Shown here: positions 58,710 to 64,000 of the stretch, piece by piece
How positions within the stretch are numbered: the first letter of the stretch is position 1
Layout: the number at the start of each line of letters is the position of its first letter
NCBI GenBank assembly: GCA_020081605.1
Contig: JAHREC010000045.1
Location: 2,480,001 to 2,544,000, forward strand
Reading direction: 5' to 3'
Length of the DNA stretch: 64,000 bases
Source of the DNA: Albifimbria verrucaria
Taxonomy: Eukaryota; Ascomycota; Sordariomycetes; Hypocreales; Stachybotryaceae
The notes under the pieces: model-generated
What the model saw: the letters and a program-made list of their open reading frames with translations, nothing else
Told to the model about the DNA's origin: nothing
The model's database searches: none
Translations under genes and position numbers: made by a program

Positions 58710-60390
58710 ATGGACAAATATCTTCTCTGGATAGCTGGTGAGGATCGGCCTGGGACAGGAAACTTGTACGTTGTCTCAATATATCTTCAAGCCGTCCATC
58801 TGACTAACAAACGTCGATTCTCAGGATCCAAGTAGAGAACCCTGCAACTGGCAAGATATTCGCCGAGTGAGTCGCACATGGACACACAAAAATCCGAAAC
58901 TTAATTGACTTGAGAAAAGATGTCATACAGCTTCATCAGATGACGTTAATGCGACGGTGGCAGCTGCTCATAAGGCATTCAAATCGGGAGTCTGGTCTCG
59001 AGCACCGCGCCATCAACGCGCTGATGTCCTGGATCGATGCGCCGAGCTCTTGCTCCAAGCCCTGCCTCGTCTGATACCTCTCGAGGTGGAGCAGACAGGT
59101 CGCGCAATTCGTGAAATGAACGCTCAGGTCCCAACTCTGGTTAAATGGTTCAAGTATTACGCATCCCTTCTCCGCGTGGAGGAGCGATCTGTTCTACCCA
59201 CAATGGGAAAATTACACAACTTCATTGATCGAGTGCCTCTTGGCGTCGTTGTGCAGATTACCTCTTTCAACCACCCTCTGCTTATTTGTATCAAAAACTT
59301 GCCCCAGCGCTTGCAGCGGGGAACAGTGTCATCGTCAAGCCGAGTGAGTCGACGCCTATAACGACTTTGCTGCTTGGACAAATCCTCCGCGAAGCAGGGA
59401 TTCCTGATGGTGTATTCAACGTCCTACCGGGGTACGGTGCCACCACTGGCAAAGCCCTCTGCGAACACCCCTAGTGAAGAAGGTTGACGTGACTGGTGGT
59501 ACCGTCGCTGGGAGAGCTATTGGAAAAATCGTAGGCGAGAACCTGACAAGGCTCACAGCTGAGTTGGGTGGCAAAGCACCACTGGTTATCTTCAAAGACG
59601 CAAGTCTCGATGCTGCTGTAAATGGAATCACCTTTGGGAGCTTCATTGCCAGCGGACAGACCTGCGTTGCGAGCACGAGGATCATCGTAGACAACAGTCT
59701 TTTGGACGATGTTTTGAAGAAGCTCAAGCCCAAAGTTGAATCAATAACGAGACGCATAGGGTCCCCAAAAACACAGATTCAATGATGGGACCTGTCATCT
59801 CCCTTAGGCAATTGCAGAAAATCGAAGGCTTAGTCGACGATGCAGTTTCCAGTGGACATGCAAAGATTCTTGTTGGCGGACGACGCATGCATGGTAGCAG
59901 CCAGCTGGATGGTTTCGATCTTTCAAAGGGCTACTACTACGAACCTACGGTTTTGTTATCCACCACAGGAAACAGTATTCTCGAAACATCGATTTGGCGT
60001 GAAGAAGTTTTCGGGCCTGTCATTGTTGTCGTTGGCTTCAATACTGAAGCAGAAGCAATAGAACTGGCAAATGACAGCGATTTCGGCCTAGGAGCAGGCA
60101 TATGGACTCAGAATTTATCCCAAGCCTTCAGGGTTTCGGAGCAAATCGAAGCCGGGATTACATGGGTTAATACTCACCACCGCAACGATCCGAGTAGCCC
60201 TTGGGGCGGAGCCAAGTCTTCAAGTGGCATAGGGAGCGAGAATGGTATCGATGCTTACCATTCATATACAAAAACAAAGAGCACCATAATGAATTTTGCA
60301 TCAGAAGAAGAGTCCCTGTCGACTGATGATTGGTTCAGGAAGGTTCCGGCAATGTTAGATATGGCTGATAATTTGCCATCTAGTGAGTAA
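58710..60390 (+). CDS. NAD(P)-dependent aldehyde dehydrogenase, three frameshifts
   Basis: An ALDH-superfamily enzyme oxidising an aldehyde to its acid, about 520 aa. Two small 5' exons are read: [19 protein letters not shown], an intron at 58766-58824, [14 protein letters not shown], then an intron at 58867-58919. Motifs in order are [38 protein letters not shown] (catalytic Glu), [12 protein letters not shown] (catalytic Cys), [10 protein letters not shown] and [13 protein letters not shown]. Frame changes at the AAAAA run 59293-59297, the CCCC run 59468-59471 and the CCCCAAAAA tract 59763-59771 are each fixed by one added base. The gene is convergent with the PL4 lyase. An acid-forming step in sugar catabolism (for example lactaldehyde oxidation from L-rhamnose) is possible, but unproven. 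Confidence 0.92.
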
Positions 60391-60716
60391 TTAGGGAACG
60401 ATTTTTATGAAGATCAAAGATCCCGAAACTCGATTCTTACCGCGGTACTTGTGAGATTTAAGTCATGATGTGGCGCCTGAATGTTTACGATTTTCTCTTC
60501 GTATGATACCTACATTAACCCGCACATAGTGGGTATAATCTGTAGAAACAGTTCCCTTGTTGAGCCAAACTCGCTTGCTCGATAAACGTCTTTCTGTACC
60601 AGGCTTGTTGTCTAGGTTGTAAGTTCTATCCAAGCTTACTGGCTCCAGTCTAGATCTAAATATGCTCATGGTTTCTAATTACTTGACCCAGAGTCGTTGT
60701 TTAGTTTGGAATCCTG
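60391..60716. other. Convergent intergenic region
   Basis: A short 3' flank between the aldehyde dehydrogenase (+) and the PL4 lyase (-). Nothing is recognised. Confidence 0.5.
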
Positions 60717-62601
60717 CTACCATTCAAGTTTGACACTATCCCACATAAATCCTTTCCCTGTCGAATTCCTCGTCACCTCAAATTGTACCTTATTCTCACC
60801 GGGTATTAATAGGGTACCTGGAACATTAAACTCAAAATGTCGCCATTCTCCTGCTGAGGTAGCACTTCTATACATGCTCTGCTCGTTTGCTAAGCCTTCG
60901 CTTGCTAATGGCCCTGTGCTAGCACCGCTAGTCAAGTTTCCGACTTGATTATTGTTGACACGGATGATGCTGCTTGCTGTAGTGGAAAATCCTGCGAGAT
61001 GTATGATTAAAAGTGCCGAAGGGGGATAGGGCTTGGGAGCTGCGTGATGTTGAACACAATGTCCCATGTGCCGAGCCAGGTTTGTCCAAAGCACCAGTCC
61101 TTAGAAGATGAGGTTCCGACGACAAAGGTGAGATTGGCTGGACATTTCTGCACAAGACTAAACTCCCGTGGGCTCCGCCGTACTCAAACTCGTTTGCTGT
61201 GCGGTCAAAAACTCCAACTTGAAAGAGAGGGTTCTACCAGTAGTTTCCCACATCATAACACCCAGGCTCTTATCCTCGTCTTTGATGACCTCGACACCAT
61301 TTTGAATCAGGACAGTGCTGACGTCGCCAATTTCGCCGCCGTTAGCCCATGCTTGAAGCCCGTATTCTGCAACACGAACATCTTCGAATACAAAGTTTCC
61401 CTCTGAGTCGGCATACGTGGTGTAGTAATAGTTGGACCCTTGATCCAAAGCGGTCCTCTCGGGGTTACTATCTCCAAGAAAAACAGCTGCACCAGCAGCA
61501 TAGCGACCATCCGAGAGCTTTAATTGACCACGAATGATTCCTCTTGAGTGGTAAGCATTGTTGTCAAGCCACTCATAAGGCCACTCCGAGTATTCATGGT
61601 TCGCGCGGCTTTCTACATCTTTCAGAGAGCCATCATTCTGAACAAGTTAGAATTGAGTTAAGAAGACGTCAGAAAGAGCCACGAGCTCACCAAATACCAC
61701 AGCCAAGGACCCCACATCTTCCCAACGGGAATAGTATTATTGGCTAGGACTTGGAAGTGCGTGCCATGAAGCATGTTCAGCTGCACAGCATCACCAGTGG
61801 ACGACTCTCGATGAACCTACATCTGTAAGCTCGGCTCCTTCGATCAACCCGAAATGGCTTACCATAAGCTCCTGCTTGAGATGATTCCCATTGAGGTAGT
61901 CTTTGCCTGGCATTATGTACCAACTTCCAAAACCTTCTCCATAAACACCGTAGTACCTTTGGATTCTCGACCAATCTGCAAAGTCGTACTTGGTAATGTA
62001 TCCTGTTCCGTTGGGCATCATCCATGTCTCGTCCTGTACTTTGTTCTCAGGCAGATACCAGCTTAATTTCGGCAACTCCCTATCGTGTGCGTTTGTCTTG
62101 CCCTTGGGAAATGTGACATTATCCAATCGCCAAAGGGAGCGGAATTCGCCCTGAGCAGGCAGTGCCTTGTTGACAAAGTACTGGTACGCTCCATGTTGAC
62201 CGGCAAAAATGACCCAATGCATGTCACCTTCTTGGCCCGAGAAACTCACATCTATATATGCTACTCCATCGTATTTCCCTTGTGCGACGATAGAGGCTGA
62301 GTTCCAGACAAAATTCGAGCCAGGAGCTTTCCCGTGTTAACCAAAATTTGTGTCCGGGTCAAGGAGTAGACGTACTGGAGCTGAAATGATGGCCCCTTGC
62401 TCTGCCGACAATATCGTGATTCTTATAGTACACCTTGGTGCCAAATTGCCGGCCTTGGGTCATGTTCCAGACGCCATTGCCAATGATCCAGGTCTGCGGG
62501 CCAGCTTCCTCCAAAAACGGCAGAGCTGGTTTGCAACCTGCCATGGCACCGCCATAGATGGCAAGGCTACTAAATACACCCGCAAGGCGTAAAATCTTCA
62601 T
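60717..62601 (-). CDS. Rhamnogalacturonate lyase, polysaccharide lyase family 4, three frameshifts
   Basis: A secreted enzyme that cleaves the rhamnogalacturonan I backbone by beta-elimination, about 579 aa. It has the three-domain layout of the family: catalytic super-sandwich, FnIII-like domain, then a jelly-roll C-terminus. The signal peptide ends near GGAMAG. Recognisable segments are TWIIGNGVWNMTQG, GDMHWVIFAGQHGAYQYFVN, ETWMMPNGTGYITKYDF, YGVYGEGFGSWYI, MWGPWLWYL, LSDGRYAAGAAVFLGD and KGFMWDSVKLEW. Introns are 62327-62375, 61817-61862 and 61638-61690. Frame changes at AAA 61222-61224, AA 61154-61155 and GGG 61035-61037 are each repaired by one base. Together with the CE12 esterase at 8.5-9.3 kb it indicates pectin hairy-region breakdown. 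Confidence 0.93.
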
Positions 62602-63611
62602 TTTATGTCCGTTTATCGACTTAGGGTTGGTAGCATGGCAAGCTTGCTCGACGCAAATACTCTCTTATATCACTATTGATACCCCAATATTTGGACCCCG
62701 CCAACCCACGTGCAGCAGCCTGGGTCTCTGCATAATGCAAGCCATACAGGCAGTAGATCAACTCTGGGGAGCAAGTTTGCTCTAAGCAGCCGCAGTGGAA
62801 TATTCGATCCAGATTAGATTAATGTTGATATGTGGAAAGAAAGCGTGAATTATTCCGTTTCTATACCATATAGAGGCGGGATGCACTTTGTCGGGTTATT
62901 GTTGGCACGACGTGGTCGCTTAACGGCATATTATTAGCCGATTAAATTAGCTCTTGTTTTCCTTTGTCTTCATACATCAAAGTAGACCACGAATTAACAA
63001 CGGGTGAATAAATTGAACCTCATTTTGCCCAACTCATCGCGCGCTTGATTGTTACCGCTCTAGCCAATGAAGTTATTTACTGGGCCAAAAATGCTCGTGT
63101 CAAGTGCTACGCGTAAAGAGTGGCACACGTTACTTGATACCAATGAAGTACCCAACTTCTGGTTATGCTACATGGCCTAGCATTCATAGCCTCCAAGTTC
63201 AACATGAGAACTAATGGATGCTTATGCAGGGTTGGAATAATATGCTAGAATGCTTTCCATCAAAGGACTATCTACCATTCCTAGATTGAGGATTCTTACA
63301 GGGTATCTGGGCTACATGTCCTTCCTACCAAGACATTGGGCTAATATCTTCTCCATTGCGTCCCATATTTTGCAATACGGCGCTTGTTACTTAATTTATG
63401 TCCGTAGCTGTGGCCTTGGGTGTTAGTTTAAGCAACCCCAACACAAGTACGCCATGATTCTACACTTATACAAACTCTAGTATTCCAATAATACCTATCA
63501 ACGAAAACCCGGGGTTTCCCGGAACAGACATTATGCCGGTCTAGATAAAATAAATCAACAGGTCAAGTAACACTTATAGGACAGGCCTGTATGTCACAAT
63601 ATTGCAGTGGT
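62602..63611. other. Intergenic, 1 kb
   Basis: The promoter side of the PL4 lyase. AT-rich, with no gene or repeat supported. Confidence 0.45.
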
Positions 63612-63978
63612 TCACAAGCCTTTGCCTTCGCCTAGTACATTTGGAAACAAAACATTTTTAATGGAAAGGACCAAAAGATTCGTCTCTACTAAAGGGCCGG
63701 AGCAAACAGCACCGAGGTTGGTATATCTCAGACCCTGGGAAGATTGATCAAAGAGGCGGTCCAGTTCCTCGTAGGTCATAAGCATTTGCGTAATGGTGGG
63801 AATATGCCAAGCGTCGATCAATCATGGGGTGTGGCTCCTCAGGCCAAAGGTATACGAAAATCGTTTTGGCAGAGCATTCCGAATCCTTCCAAACTGCATG
63901 TTCAAGCCAGCTCAGATCTAGGCCTTTCCCGCCCCGACAATGATTGTGATATGTCGATCCCCCTGGCTCAGCTGGCAA
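63612..63978 (-). CDS. Possible C-terminal part of a gene running off the window
   Basis: Two overlapping minus-strand frames have protein-like composition: one ends near KTIFVYLWPEEPHPMID, the other continues DAWHIPTITQMLMTYEELDRLF to a stop at 63612. They could be one coding sequence with an indel near 63820, whose 5' part lies beyond position 64000. I do not recognise the family. Confidence 0.25.
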
Positions 63979-64000
63979 GCTGTGCAGGTGGCTGAGCGAG

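Noticed and set aside
754..62601. Widespread pseudogenisation by RIP or by decay as the cause of the broken frames
   Set aside because: RIP gives C-to-T substitutions and many stops, not indels. Decay would not favour single-base homopolymer loss while keeping every catalytic motif.

Overview
This window is nuclear DNA of a filamentous ascomycete, most likely a plant-associated Sordariomycete. That reading is an inference from gene content: AA9, GH72, S53, HET and two Zn2Cys6 genes. It also rests on gene structure: introns are short (about 46-90 nt, one of 144 nt), with GTRNGT-type donors, CTRAC/CTGAC-like branch points and YAG acceptors. Genes lie on both strands and are widely spaced. I see no CRISPR array, tRNA, rRNA or intact transposon.

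Layout. 0.7-4.4 kb: a TDP2-like phosphoesterase (-) and a METTL21/EFM-like methyltransferase (+). 6-9.3 kb: convergent AA9-CBM1 polysaccharide monooxygenase and rhamnogalacturonan acetylesterase. 10.5-14.6 kb: a HET-domain protein and an F-box-like protein. 14.9-22.1 kb (all -): a cysteine-rich GPI-type surface protein, an NmrA-like reductase and a GH72 glucanosyltransferase. 25.2-26.2 kb: a secreted SMP-30-like beta-propeller. 29.0-31.1 kb: a protein with Arg-Asp repeats and paired-cysteine motifs. 31.7-43.6 kb: P450, a stand-alone NRPS A-sub/T fragment protein, a tannase/feruloyl esterase, a SAM methyltransferase and an AflR-type Zn2Cys6 regulator. This looks like a small secondary-metabolite locus. 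44.0-46.1 kb: a secreted S53 sedolisin. 46.2-51.1 kb: gene-empty DNA. 51.2-62.6 kb: a quinate/sugar-type MFS transporter, a second Zn2Cys6 regulator, an adenosine-deaminase-like enzyme, an aldehyde dehydrogenase and a PL4 rhamnogalacturonate lyase. This half is plausibly catabolic.

The strongest window-wide signal concerns the sequence itself. At least 17 otherwise well-conserved genes contain single-base frameshifts, about 38 in all. Almost every one is explained by one missing base, usually in a homopolymer run; three are explained by one extra base. This is the signature of homopolymer miscalling in long-read assembly rather than of gene decay. I therefore annotate these loci as genes with frameshifts as sequenced, not as pseudogenes. 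One exception is a true in-frame TGA in the S53 protease. Coordinates of spliced genes span first to last exon; intron positions are in the evidence.
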